A stretch of DNA of 30,816 nt from Clostridiaceae bacterium (GTDB lineage Bacteria; Bacillota; Clostridia; Oscillospirales; Acutalibacteraceae). Made by a program: the position numbers and the translations under genes. Below the pieces are notes generated by a model. The model did not search any database. It saw only the letters and a list, made by a program, of their open reading frames with translations, and was not told where the DNA came from. Positions 7,325 through 14,314 of the stretch are shown one piece after another (positions within the stretch are counted from its first letter, which is position 1; every line of letters begins with the position of its first letter). The stretch spans positions 1-30,816 of the forward strand of contig CAJGCL010000007.1 of assembly GCA_904501675.1 (NCBI GenBank), written 5' to 3'.

Positions 7325-8284
7325 TTAATATGTAAGTGCGTACTCTGTGTAAACACCAATACCAACTTTAGCATTGTCAATGCTGATAACAGCAAGCTTT
7401 GCAGAAAGCTGAAGGATACATGGAGCTTCAACAATAAGCTCTACAAGGTTACCTGTTGATTTTTCAATCTTGGCAACTGTAACAACGTTCTCGTACGCAA
7501 TTGAAATGTCGCTTAATGTAAGGCCTGGAACAGAGCTGATTGAACCTGTGATTGTTTCTTCCTGAATAACACCGCAAAGAGAACCTACACCAGGGCCACC
7601 TGACTTAGGATTAACTTCGTCCTTACCCTTAATTGTAAGGATGTAGTAGTCGCCTTCTTCTTTACATTCAGCAGATGCAACGCCATCCACAGTAAGAGCT
7701 GCCTGAGCATTTTCAGGTGGGAATTTAGCATTATCCCATGGCTCGTTTTTAGCTTGAATTTCATCTTTGCTTCCAACCATAAACATACCCATAAGAGTAG
7801 ATGCAGCACTTGAAAGCTTACCTGCTTCTACAATGTTATTGTAGTTTGTAGCACCGTCTTTAACACGGGTGATTGTAGCCTTTGCTTTTGCATTGTTAAC
7901 TGCTTTATTATACATATCAACAATTTCTGCTACAGACTTCTCTCCGCCTTTGTTTGCATCGTCTGCAGGCTTATTAGTATCTGCAGGCTTGTTTGCATCT
8001 GTAGAAGGCTTGTTTGCATCTGTGCTTGTGTTGCTTGAGTTAGCATTTGTATTAGTATTAGTATTTGTATTTGTGCTAGCACTTGTATTGTTGCTTGATT
8101 GAGTATTCTGCTGAGGTGCTGCTTGCTGTACATTTGTTAACTGAGCTGCGGGGCTCTGCATATTTCTTGCAGCCATAATCATCATAATAGATGCAAGATT
8201 GTTAGCAGTAATAAGAGAAACTGCAATACACATTGCTGCAATACCAATGATTACTTTTTTAACAGGTGATAAGTTTGACAACAT
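7325..8284 (-). CDS. Unknown exported or membrane-anchored protein with Asn/Thr-rich linker
   Basis: 319 residues; family not recognised. Seen: a short basic start followed by a hydrophobic segment (VKKVIIGIAAMCIAVSLIT), which is a signal peptide or anchor. Then comes a low-complexity linker of about 60 residues rich in N, T, S, Q and P with NT/NA and DANKPxxT repeats. A folded C-terminal domain of about 200 residues has alternating beta-rich segments (AALTVDGVASAECK, DYYILTIKGKD). The ATG at 8284 was chosen because GGAG lies 8 nt ahead of it. A perfect promoter with its minus-10 at 8333-8328 rules out the longer upstream in-frame starts, which would precede or overlap transcription start. 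The linker suggests a domain held outside the membrane across the wall. Confidence 0.75.
   Translation of the reverse strand: MLSNLSPVKKVIIGIAAMCIAVSLITANNLASIMMIMAARNMQSPAAQLTNVQQAAPQQNTQSSNNTSASTNTNTNTNTNANSSNTSTDANKPSTDANKPADTNKPADDANKGGEKSVAEIVDMYNKAVNNAKAKATITRVKDGATNYNNIVEAGKLSSAASTLMGMFMVGSKDEIQAKNEPWDNAKFPPENAQAALTVDGVASAECKEEGDYYILTIKGKDEVNPKSGGPGVGSLCGVIQEETITGSISSVPGLTLSDISIAYENVVTVAKIEKSTGNLVELIVEAPCILQLSAKLAVISIDNAKVGIGVYTEYALTY
7960..8105. repeat. Low-complexity DNA encoding the Asn/Thr linker
   Basis: Short imperfect repeats such as GTATTA/GTATTTGT (8045-8080) and a repeated TTGTTTGCATCTG unit (about 7985-8025) lie inside the secreted-protein gene. They encode NT and DANKP repeats and are prone to slippage, so the length may vary between strains. 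Confidence 0.6.
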
Positions 8285-8327
8285 TTTGCCCACTCCATTT
8301 CCTTTTTTTCGCATTTTAATCTCTATC

Positions 8328-8356
8328 ATTATAAGACAAGTTTGTGCAATTGTCAA
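8328..8356 (-). promoter_or_regulatory. Consensus promoter of the secreted Asn/Thr-linker protein
   Basis: Minus strand TTGACA (8356-8351), 17-bp spacer, TATAAT (8333-8328): perfect consensus. It divides a divergent gap with the plus-strand promoter at 8406-8434. Confidence 0.9.
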
Positions 8357-8369
8357 TATTTTTAAATCA

Positions 8370-8386
8370 TTTGATAATCTATCAAA
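8370..8386. promoter_or_regulatory. Palindrome between two divergent promoters (candidate operator)
   Basis: TTTGATA-ATC-TATCAAA is a perfect 7-bp inverted repeat placed between the divergent promoters at 8328-8356 and 8406-8434. It resembles the FNR/CRP half-site TTGAT...ATCAA but has 5 rather than 4 central bases, so assignment to that family is doubtful. Confidence 0.45.
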
Positions 8387-8405
8387 GGATAAATTTTTTG
8401 GGGTA

Positions 8406-8434
8406 TTGTTTATTTTCAAATTGTATTGTAAAAT
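8406..8434 (+). promoter_or_regulatory. Probable promoter of the SulP-like/MBL pair
   Basis: TTGTTT (8406-8411), 17-bp spacer, TAAAAT (8429-8434), 35 bp ahead of the ATG at 8470. It is a moderate match to sigma-A consensus and the best candidate in the gap. Confidence 0.6.
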
Positions 8435-8469
8435 ATCCGTGTTCTGATTTTTTGATAAAGGTAAATCTT

Positions 8470-9609
8470 ATGGTTCAAGCTCACAAAAAACACACAATCA
8501 AACAACAACTTGGCTTTGGCTTTAGTGCACTTATGCTTATATTACCGCTTTCTGTCTGCTTTAGTGCCGTTACAGGTCAGGGCCTTTTGCCCGTGCTTAT
8601 TTGCATACTGTGGTGTACATTAATATCTCTTTTGTCGAAGAAAAACATTTATGCACCAACACCTCTTTATATTGTACCCTTCTTTTTCGTATGCTTTGGT
8701 GGATCCTTCTTTGTAGCGTTATTTTCTGTATCCTCCGGCGCATGCTTGTGTGCATTATTCAGCAAAAAGCTGAAAAAAATCCATACCCCTGACTATGTTA
8801 TGTCAGGTGCAATGCTTGGTTTATGCCTAGGCGCCACAATACTCCTCACAAACTCATACTTTGGAATCGGAGCGTCAGGCAATACCCCCTTCGAAATATT
8901 GAAAAGTTATCGTTCGTTAGGGTTTCACCCTCACTTTATGGGACTTCTTACAGGTACAATAACACTTTTCACAATGATAACCTATCCTTTTAAATTCAAA
9001 AAATTAAATAAGCATATTCCTGCACCTTTTGTAACACTTCTCATTCCTTTTGTTCTGAATTTGTTCCTTAATCCTCAAAAAGAATACACCGCAATAAATG
9101 AAGCTGTTTGCCTCATACCGGTAACCCAATTCAATCTCAAGGATTTCGTGCTATCTAATTCATCTTCCCACATACCCGTTGCTCTCCAAGGCGCTCTCGT
9201 TTTTGGCATAATCTTTACAGGTGCTGCAAAGCACAGCGAAAACAAACTAAACGGAATCTGTTCTATCGCTCACACATTCCCTGTAACCGCCTACCCTACA
9301 AAAGACTTTACGTTCGTGAGCGGTTGTGTTGTCGCTATTATTTCCACTATATCAATTGTTTTCTTTCCCGAAATTTTTTCCAGGCTGCCCTTACACAGTG
9401 TGGGATCAATGCTTATTGTTTTCGCATGGCAAAGCCTGCCGTACAAAAAAATAGCCCTCATTTTCAAAAACAAACAAAACAGAGCCTTCTCTATAATCGG
9501 ATTTGTTATCTGCACCTTAAGCTTTGTTTTTCTCGACGCTTTCACAGCAGTGTTGATTTGTCTTGTTTTCACCATCTCCCCGAAAAGGAGGCTAATCAAT
9601 GAAGGATAA
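8470..9609 (+). CDS. SulP-like multispan membrane protein
   Basis: 379 residues with about ten hydrophobic segments. The first spans resemble the SulP/SLC26 anion-permease fold: PLSVCFSAVTGQGLLPVL recalls the family's first helix, and NIYAPTPLY sits where SulP proteins have the Gly-Pro-Thr re-entrant motif. A central L(L)TG...PFKFKKLNKHIPAPF segment matches the IPxP loop before the later helices. There is no C-terminal STAS domain. The assignment is moderate and the substrate unknown. The start at 8470 was chosen over upstream in-frame ATGs because AAAGG precedes it and the promoter (8406-8434) lies between. Its last 11 bp overlap the next gene, whose AAAGGAGG ribosome site is inside this reading frame, so the two are translationally coupled. 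Confidence 0.6.
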   Translation: MVQAHKKHTIKQQLGFGFSALMLILPLSVCFSAVTGQGLLPVLICILWCTLISLLSKKNIYAPTPLYIVPFFFVCFGGSFFVALFSVSSGACLCALFSKKLKKIHTPDYVMSGAMLGLCLGATILLTNSYFGIGASGNTPFEILKSYRSLGFHPHFMGLLTGTITLFTMITYPFKFKKLNKHIPAPFVTLLIPFVLNLFLNPQKEYTAINEAVCLIPVTQFNLKDFVLSNSSSHIPVALQGALVFGIIFTGAAKHSENKLNGICSIAHTFPVTAYPTKDFTFVSGCVVAIISTISIVFFPEIFSRLPLHSVGSMLIVFAWQSLPYKKIALIFKNKQNRAFSIIGFVICTLSFVFLDAFTAVLICLVFTISPKRRLINEG

Positions 9610-10606
9610 GAAAAAACTCGCCCGAGTAATTACAACATGGGTTGTTACCGCGGTTATGCTTTCTGTTTTTATTCTTGATATTGCAGTTGTACGTATTGCT
9701 TATGATTATGCAGAAGCTGTTCCTGTGTCAGACGAAGCAACAACTGTGCCGAAAAGCGATGACAGAATCCATTTTCTTGACACCGCAAACTCTGATTGTA
9801 TTTTAATTGAAAGCAACGGAAAATTTGCCCTTATTGATTCAGGTGAAGGGAACGATAACCCTCGCAGAAAAACTGAATATAAAGGCTATGAAAGTGAGGT
9901 TTTATCCTATATCAAAAAAGTCTGCACTGATGAAAACGGAATCGTGAACCTCGATTTTATAGTCGCCACCCATATGCACTACGACCATTCGGGTAATTTT
10001 GAACCTATCATAAACGATACCGAGATAAAAATCGGTAAAGCTTTTATAAAGCGGTACGATGGTTCAGGCACAACTAAGATGGATTCTGATTTTTGGGGCA
10101 ATCTTGAAACCTATAAAAATATTATTCGTGCACTAGAAAACAACAACGTTAAAATAGTACACAATCTTCCTGAAAACTCGTTTGTATTCGGTGATTTCAC
10201 AGTTGAATTCATAAACACGGTAACTCCGAAAGACTTCATAGACGCCGGTGAAAACTCAAATAGCATCGGCATCAAACTGTCTAAGGATACAAAATCAGCC
10301 TTTCTTGCAGCTGATTTCACTAACAATGGTGGTTTTGAAATGATTTATGCAAATGAAATAGGTGATATTGATCTTTTGAAAATCGGCCATCATGGTTATT
10401 TCGGTTCTTCTTCTTCAGGATTCCTAAAAAAACTGAAGCCTGAAATTGCGATATGCACAAACTATCTCGGCAAAATATATCCGAATGTAAAATGGAATCT
10501 TACAATGGTTGCCAAAACACCTGTTTTTTCAACCGCCCACAGAAAAGGCATCATTGCAACATTTACTGACAGCAACGAAATTCATTTAACAGAAAATATA
10601 ATGTGA
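9599..10606 (+). CDS. Membrane-anchored ComEC-type metallo-beta-lactamase-fold hydrolase
   Basis: 335 residues. One N-terminal transmembrane segment (about 10-35) is followed by a metallo-beta-lactamase domain resembling the C-terminal hydrolase domain of the competence protein ComEC/Rec2. Metal ligands seen: THMHYDH (H125, H127, D129, H130), D239 in LAADF, and GHHG (H264, H265). The N-in/C-out topology implied by the positive N-terminus puts the hydrolase outside the cell. Related stand-alone proteins are usually annotated as ComEC/Rec2-like MBL-fold hydrolases; a nuclease or phosphodiesterase role is inferred, not shown. It overlaps the SulP-like gene by 11 bp and is followed by a strong terminator. 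Confidence 0.85.
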   Translation: MKDKKKLARVITTWVVTAVMLSVFILDIAVVRIAYDYAEAVPVSDEATTVPKSDDRIHFLDTANSDCILIESNGKFALIDSGEGNDNPRRKTEYKGYESEVLSYIKKVCTDENGIVNLDFIVATHMHYDHSGNFEPIINDTEIKIGKAFIKRYDGSGTTKMDSDFWGNLETYKNIIRALENNNVKIVHNLPENSFVFGDFTVEFINTVTPKDFIDAGENSNSIGIKLSKDTKSAFLAADFTNNGGFEMIYANEIGDIDLLKIGHHGYFGSSSSGFLKKLKPEIAICTNYLGKIYPNVKWNLTMVAKTPVFSTAHRKGIIATFTDSNEIHLTENIM

Positions 10607-10615
10607 TTCAATAAC

Positions 10616-10653
10616 AAAAAACGTCAACTGTAATTACAGTTGACGTTTTTTTA
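10616..10653. terminator. Bidirectional terminator
   Basis: A 26-bp perfect palindrome (10621-10646) is flanked by A5 on the left and T7 on the right. It serves both the plus-strand MBL gene and the minus-strand small membrane protein gene, whose stop codon lies in the T tract. Confidence 0.93.
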
Positions 10654-11208
10654 AAGCATTTGTTGTATACTTTCAAACGCAGGAAACAATACGCTAAAAG
10701 CATATGGAAATAATACTGCAAAAGCAATAGACAAAATAAAAGTCATCGAATATTTTTCAAGATATGATGAAATAAATACTATTGCAAAAAAAGGGGAAAG
10801 TACTATTTGGGACAATTTACCTTTTCCGTTATAAAGAAAATCTTTAAAGGATAACATATCTTCAAAAGAGGGTGCACAGTTTGCAAGGAGTGATACTCCT
10901 AACCAAACAAGACCGTACGGTTGAAGTGTTTCATTTTCTCCGATAAAAAACAATCTGTATGAACCTGTGAGCAAAAATGAACAACCTACCAAGAAATTCA
11001 ACGTAAATGGCAACCAACAGATTAAATATGATTGTTTTAAATTTTCAGGAAGCTCATGCTCTACATGCCCGCAAAGCTCATTGTTTTTAAAAACTCTTGC
11101 ATCCTCTATAGGAAGCTTACATATTCTACATGCAACATGTTCCCAGAAGGTTCTCATGACAGTTCCAAAGAAAGTAACCACTCGCAAAGCAACATATAAA
11201 GTTGTCAT
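10651..11208 (-). CDS. Small membrane protein of unknown function
   Basis: 185 residues with about four hydrophobic spans (roughly 62-85, 98-110, 133-148, 155-178). The cytoplasmic-looking N-terminal part carries C27-x2-C30 and C46-G-H48-x2-H51, a possible metal site. I do not recognise the family. Its ATG overlaps the stop of the upstream zinc-ribbon/TPR gene (ATGA, 11205-11208), so the two are translated together and probably act together. The gene ends within the bidirectional terminator. Confidence 0.7.
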   Translation of the reverse strand: MTTLYVALRVVTFFGTVMRTFWEHVACRICKLPIEDARVFKNNELCGHVEHELPENLKQSYLICWLPFTLNFLVGCSFLLTGSYRLFFIGENETLQPYGLVWLGVSLLANCAPSFEDMLSFKDFLYNGKGKLSQIVLSPFFAIVFISSYLEKYSMTFILSIAFAVLFPYAFSVLFPAFESIQQML

Positions 11209-12650
11209 TCCACCTCACCTGTCCCCTCTGTGAATAATTGCAAAGCTGTAATTTTTCCTGAAAGGTATTCATTCATTCTGTCAGACATTTCTACCCCTTC
11301 AGTTTTCAAAGCTTCCTTAAATTCGTCAACAGCACCTTTGTTTCCCAATTCATTTTCAACCACTATAGCAGTAAAGTAAAGCATAGCGTACTGTTGTTTT
11401 TCCAAAGCCTTATCAATAATGGTTTTTGCCTGCTCATAATCTCCTGAGCAGCAAAGTGCCATCGCCTTCAAACGCATAAGCTCGGCATTCTCAGGAGTAT
11501 ATTCCAAGCCCTTAGATGCCCATCGCGCTGATTTTTCAAAATTTCCGCAAATACGTTCCACTGTTGAATAAAGAGTATATCCGTCAGAATCCTCAACATT
11601 AAGGTCAATCATCGATTTCGCAAGCTCTTTAGCCTTTGAAACATCTCCGGTCTGAGCCTCTACAATACCCAATTCATATGCATAAAGCCACAAATATGCA
11701 GGTGCCAATTCTTGTGTTTCAAGCATATAGCTGTATGATTCATCATAATTACCTGAAACATACGCAAACATATATTGGCAGAATTTAACCATAGCCTCAT
11801 CCGGCTGTTTCAGTTGAGTTGTTTTTCCGTCAGTTGAAACAACGGAGATTTCTTTTTCTGAAAGAGCCACTATATCTGCCATTATGCTCTTATACATTTC
11901 CGTGTTTTCTTTGGTATAATCAGCATATTTTTCATCACTGATAATATTATAAAACTCCTGCATTGTACCGTAGAGAAGCATACTTTTATTCTGTGTTTCG
12001 ATCACCGAATTGTATATAGGCAGTTTCTTCTCAATTTCTGATAATGCAATATCTATGCGATGAGAAACCTCATACATAGAATTGGTTCCGTCATCCATAG
12101 TTTTGAATATAAGCTGTGCGCTATTGAGATACGCCTTTTTAGGCGTTACTTCTTCTGCTGAGAAGATATCTATAACTTCGTCATAGTATTTAATCGCAGA
12201 AGTCAGTTTATTATCATCTTCTGCCTTCAAAGCCTTATACATATAGTCATATCCGTTAAAATCTGTACAGAAATTCATTGTTGACATAAACGCCAATACA
12301 ACAATAGCAACTGCAACAAGTATATTTGGTATGCTTAAAGGATATATCTTCATATTCTCACGGCACACTGAACAATACTGATAAGATTCTCCACGGCTTT
12401 TATCTCTTCTACGCTCACCACAGCACTCACACAATTCTTCAGCAGGAATTATGCCCAAATCGTCTGCATAAGCCTCCACAAACTCTTCATCTGAAAGCTC
12501 TTGTGCTTTTTTCAGTTCGTTACGAAAGGTCTGGGCAAGGCGTTCCAATTCATCATTAAGTTCTGCCCCGGAAAATTCCTTTTCGCCACTTCTTTTTTCA
12601 AGGACTATATCTTCTTTTGTTCCTTCTTTTATTTTCTTTTCGTCTTCCAA
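11205..12650 (-). CDS. Membrane protein with zinc ribbon and extracytoplasmic TPR repeats
   Basis: 481 residues from a TTG start at 12650, chosen because AAAGGAGG lies exactly 7 nt ahead; the in-frame ATG further up lies before the promoter start. The acidic/charged N-terminus (1-70) leads to a zinc ribbon (C74, C77 ... C93, C96), then one transmembrane helix (about 106-125), then an all-helical region of about 350 residues with TPR-like repeats (for example AEDDNKLTSAIKYYDEVID; LGIVEAQTGDVSKAKELAKS; ALCCSGDYEQAKTIIDKALE). The layout suggests a zinc-ribbon cytosolic head and a protein-binding domain outside. It has its own extended minus-10 promoter and is coupled to the downstream membrane protein. 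No enzymatic motif is visible. Confidence 0.8.
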   Translation of the reverse strand: MEDEKKIKEGTKEDIVLEKRSGEKEFSGAELNDELERLAQTFRNELKKAQELSDEEFVEAYADDLGIIPAEELCECCGERRRDKSRGESYQYCSVCRENMKIYPLSIPNILVAVAIVVLAFMSTMNFCTDFNGYDYMYKALKAEDDNKLTSAIKYYDEVIDIFSAEEVTPKKAYLNSAQLIFKTMDDGTNSMYEVSHRIDIALSEIEKKLPIYNSVIETQNKSMLLYGTMQEFYNIISDEKYADYTKENTEMYKSIMADIVALSEKEISVVSTDGKTTQLKQPDEAMVKFCQYMFAYVSGNYDESYSYMLETQELAPAYLWLYAYELGIVEAQTGDVSKAKELAKSMIDLNVEDSDGYTLYSTVERICGNFEKSARWASKGLEYTPENAELMRLKAMALCCSGDYEQAKTIIDKALEKQQYAMLYFTAIVVENELGNKGAVDEFKEALKTEGVEMSDRMNEYLSGKITALQLFTEGTGEVE

Positions 12651-12654
12651 GGAA

Positions 12655-12737
12655 AAACCTCCTTTGAAAATTCTCTTTGCTATTGTATCACTAATTAATA
12701 GAAATTTCAACAAAATAGACAATTATAAAGGAGGTTT
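12655..12737. repeat. Inverted repeat containing a ribosome site
   Basis: AAACCTCCTTT (12655-12665) and AAAGGAGGTTT (12727-12737) are perfectly complementary over 11 bp. On the minus strand the proximal arm is the Shine-Dalgarno of the TPR gene; the distal arm lies upstream of that gene's own promoter, just after the thiT stop. Only read-through RNA from thiT would contain both arms. Confidence 0.7.
12682..12710 (-). promoter_or_regulatory. Promoter of the zinc-ribbon/TPR operon
   Basis: Minus strand TTGAAA (12710-12705), 17-bp spacer, TACAAT (12687-12682), with an extended minus-10 TGA. The resulting 5' leader is only about 25 nt. Confidence 0.8.
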
Positions 12738-12759
12738 ACAAAATATTTACTTTCAGATT

Positions 12760-13353
12760 TTACTTGCTATATTTTCTGACCTTAATCACTGGTGCTGAAA
12801 GATCAAATAATGATGCAAGCACTACGCAACCAACGATTGTTATTATTGTTTCAGGAACCATATATCCTGCATTGTATGTAAGGGAATACATCCATACAGC
12901 CTGAGCACCGTCAGCATAATCACCCCAGATTGTAACACCGCTTATAAAGTGGCACAAAAATCTGATTACAGACACAGCTGCAGCACCAAGTGCTATTGAA
13001 GCAACAGGATTTTTAATTTTACTTTTAAACATTCCGCTGAAGCCCAAAGCACCGAAAGCAACTATATAGTCAGCAAAAATAAGAATAAGGTAAGCAACAA
13101 TACCACTCACATAGGCAAAATTACCAATACCGAAAAGCATCTGAATAATACCCATTGAAAGACCTGCAAACGCACCCCATTTAACACCATAGCGATAGGA
13201 AACGACCACCATCGGCACCTGGCTGAATATTGTTACGCTTCCACCAAAGGGAAAACTGATTACAGGTAACTCTGCAAGAATTGTTGACAGAGCCAACATA
13301 AGCGCAGTTTCCACAAGGCGAATAATTTTTTGTTTTTTCGTTAAATTTTCCAT
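12760..13353 (-). CDS. thiT: ECF transporter S component, thiamine-specific (ThiT)
   Basis: 197 residues with six hydrophobic spans; it binds thiamine and works with a shared ECF energising module (EcfA/A'/T) encoded elsewhere. Thiamine-site features seen: GGSVTIFSQVPM in the first half and CHFISGVTIWGDYA ... YSLTYNAGYMVPE in the second, corresponding to the His, Trp, Tyr and Asn that line the ligand pocket in characterised ThiT. GGAGG lies 7 nt ahead of the ATG. Control by the TPP riboswitch and terminator directly upstream confirms the substrate. No terminator hairpin follows its stop codon. Confidence 0.95.
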   Translation of the reverse strand: MENLTKKQKIIRLVETALMLALSTILAELPVISFPFGGSVTIFSQVPMVVVSYRYGVKWGAFAGLSMGIIQMLFGIGNFAYVSGIVAYLILIFADYIVAFGALGFSGMFKSKIKNPVASIALGAAAVSVIRFLCHFISGVTIWGDYADGAQAVWMYSLTYNAGYMVPETIITIVGCVVLASLFDLSAPVIKVRKYSK

Positions 13354-13370
13354 AAAATTTCCTCCGAATT

Positions 13371-13408
13371 AAAATCTCCCTACGGCGGTAACACTGCCAT
13401 AGGGAGAT
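13371..13408 (-). terminator. Riboswitch-controlled terminator of thiT
   Basis: A 13-bp stem, 13396-13408 with 13374-13386 (one G-U pair), with a 9-nt loop, then TTTTAATT on the minus strand. It sits between the TPP aptamer and the thiT ribosome site. Its 3' arm repeats the 10 nt CCGCCGTAGG found in the aptamer's 3' strand. Confidence 0.85.
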
Positions 13409-13426
13409 ACTTCCAGAAGATATTTT

Positions 13427-13511
13427 TCCTACGGCGGCATTATCCGCATCAGGTTATTAGGGTCAGGAAAGGCTTGTTTCCTATCTCAGCCGACGTCCGC
13501 CAGCTCCCCTG
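13427..13511 (-). ncRNA. TPP (THI-box) riboswitch aptamer
   Basis: The minus strand carries the conserved THI elements in order: GGGGAGC, GGCTGAGA, GACCC, AACCTGATGCGGATAATGCC and GCCGTAGG. Thiamine pyrophosphate binding is expected to switch off thiT through the adjacent terminator. Confidence 0.95.
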
Positions 13512-13555
13512 TTTTATTTTCGGCAAAAGATGTAGCTACTATCTTTGCAAAAATC

Positions 13556-13584
13556 ATTATATTCTTTCTTTTTTTCTTTGTCAA
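13556..13584 (-). promoter_or_regulatory. Consensus promoter of the thiT riboswitch transcript
   Basis: Minus strand TTGACA (13584-13579), 17-bp spacer, TATAAT (13561-13556). It begins only 6 bp after the minD stop codon, with no terminator between, so minD transcripts can read into the riboswitch. Confidence 0.92.
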
Positions 13585-13590
13585 CAAAAA

Positions 13591-14310
13591 TCAAAGCAAT
13601 TTTGTTCTGAACGGAACATTTTCACCTGAAATACGTTTTGAAATACGCAAAAACGCTTGATTCCCCTTACAATCATAAGGTATTTTCTTGCCGTTTACGG
13701 AGTTATAAATCTCCAATGAATCAGGGATAATACCCAAGAATTGCGCACCAACATTATCAATAAATTCATCAACATTGATGTTTTTATGTATCTTCTTATT
13801 AAATTTATTAACAACAAGGCGTATATCTGAAATTCCTGATTTTTTCATTTTTTCCGCAGCGTAAGATGCGGCTCTTATGCTTATTGCATCAGGCGTAGAA
13901 ATAACAATACAGGAATCTGTAGCCCCTGCTGCAAGCATAAATCCGCTTTCAAGACCTGCAGGCGCATCAAGTAAAATAAAATCAAAGTCCTTCCTGAATC
14001 TTTCTATCATCTCTTTAAAGCCGTCAACAGTATAATCATTGGAAAAATCTATTGGCGCAGGAAGAAGAAAAATATCCTTTTTTGCTTCAATAACGGCTTT
14101 TCTGTATTCGCAATTACCTTTAATAATGTCGCCCCAGTTATAAACAGTTTTTTCAGAAACATTGAGAAGAATATCAAGGCTTCTTACGCCTATATCCATA
14201 TCGGCAAGAAGAACTCGTTTACCTTGTGAAGCAAGCATTTCTGCTACTACGCAACAAAAAGTGGATTTTCCTACGCCACCCTTTGCTGAAGCTATAGTTA
14301 TAATTTTCAT
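13591..14310 (-). CDS. minD: MinD-like septum-site ATPase lacking the C-terminal membrane helix
   Basis: 239-residue MinD/ParA-class ATPase with deviant Walker A KGGVGKST (10-17), ADMDIGVRSLDILL switch I and FILLDAPAGLESG (Walker B), and the MinD-typical NKFN and IPDS motifs. It is last in the mreBCD-PBP2 run, the usual clostridial position of minD, but minC is absent between PBP2 and minD (4-bp gap) and minE is absent after it. The protein stops 4 residues after the VPFR segment (232-235), where usual MinD proteins of about 265 residues continue into an amphipathic membrane-targeting helix. The stop runs straight into the thiT promoter. AGGATG precedes the ATG. Confidence 0.88.
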   Translation of the reverse strand: MKIITIASAKGGVGKSTFCCVVAEMLASQGKRVLLADMDIGVRSLDILLNVSEKTVYNWGDIIKGNCEYRKAVIEAKKDIFLLPAPIDFSNDYTVDGFKEMIERFRKDFDFILLDAPAGLESGFMLAAGATDSCIVISTPDAISIRAASYAAEKMKKSGISDIRLVVNKFNKKIHKNINVDEFIDNVGAQFLGIIPDSLEIYNSVNGKKIPYDCKGNQAFLRISKRISGENVPFRTKLL

Positions 14311-14314
14311 ATAA

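Noticed and set aside
7960..8105. Short repeats as a CRISPR-like array
   Set aside because: Units are too short and irregular, there are no spacers, and they translate in frame to the Asn/Thr linker.
8470..10606. The membrane protein/MBL pair as a split ComEC
   Set aside because: The membrane protein lacks the ComEC competence-domain motifs and resembles SulP more; the MBL has its own membrane anchor.
12723..12745. AAAGGAGGTTTAC on the plus strand as a ribosome site for a plus-strand gene
   Set aside because: No start codon at proper spacing leads to a credible reading frame; it is better explained as the distal arm of the inverted repeat.
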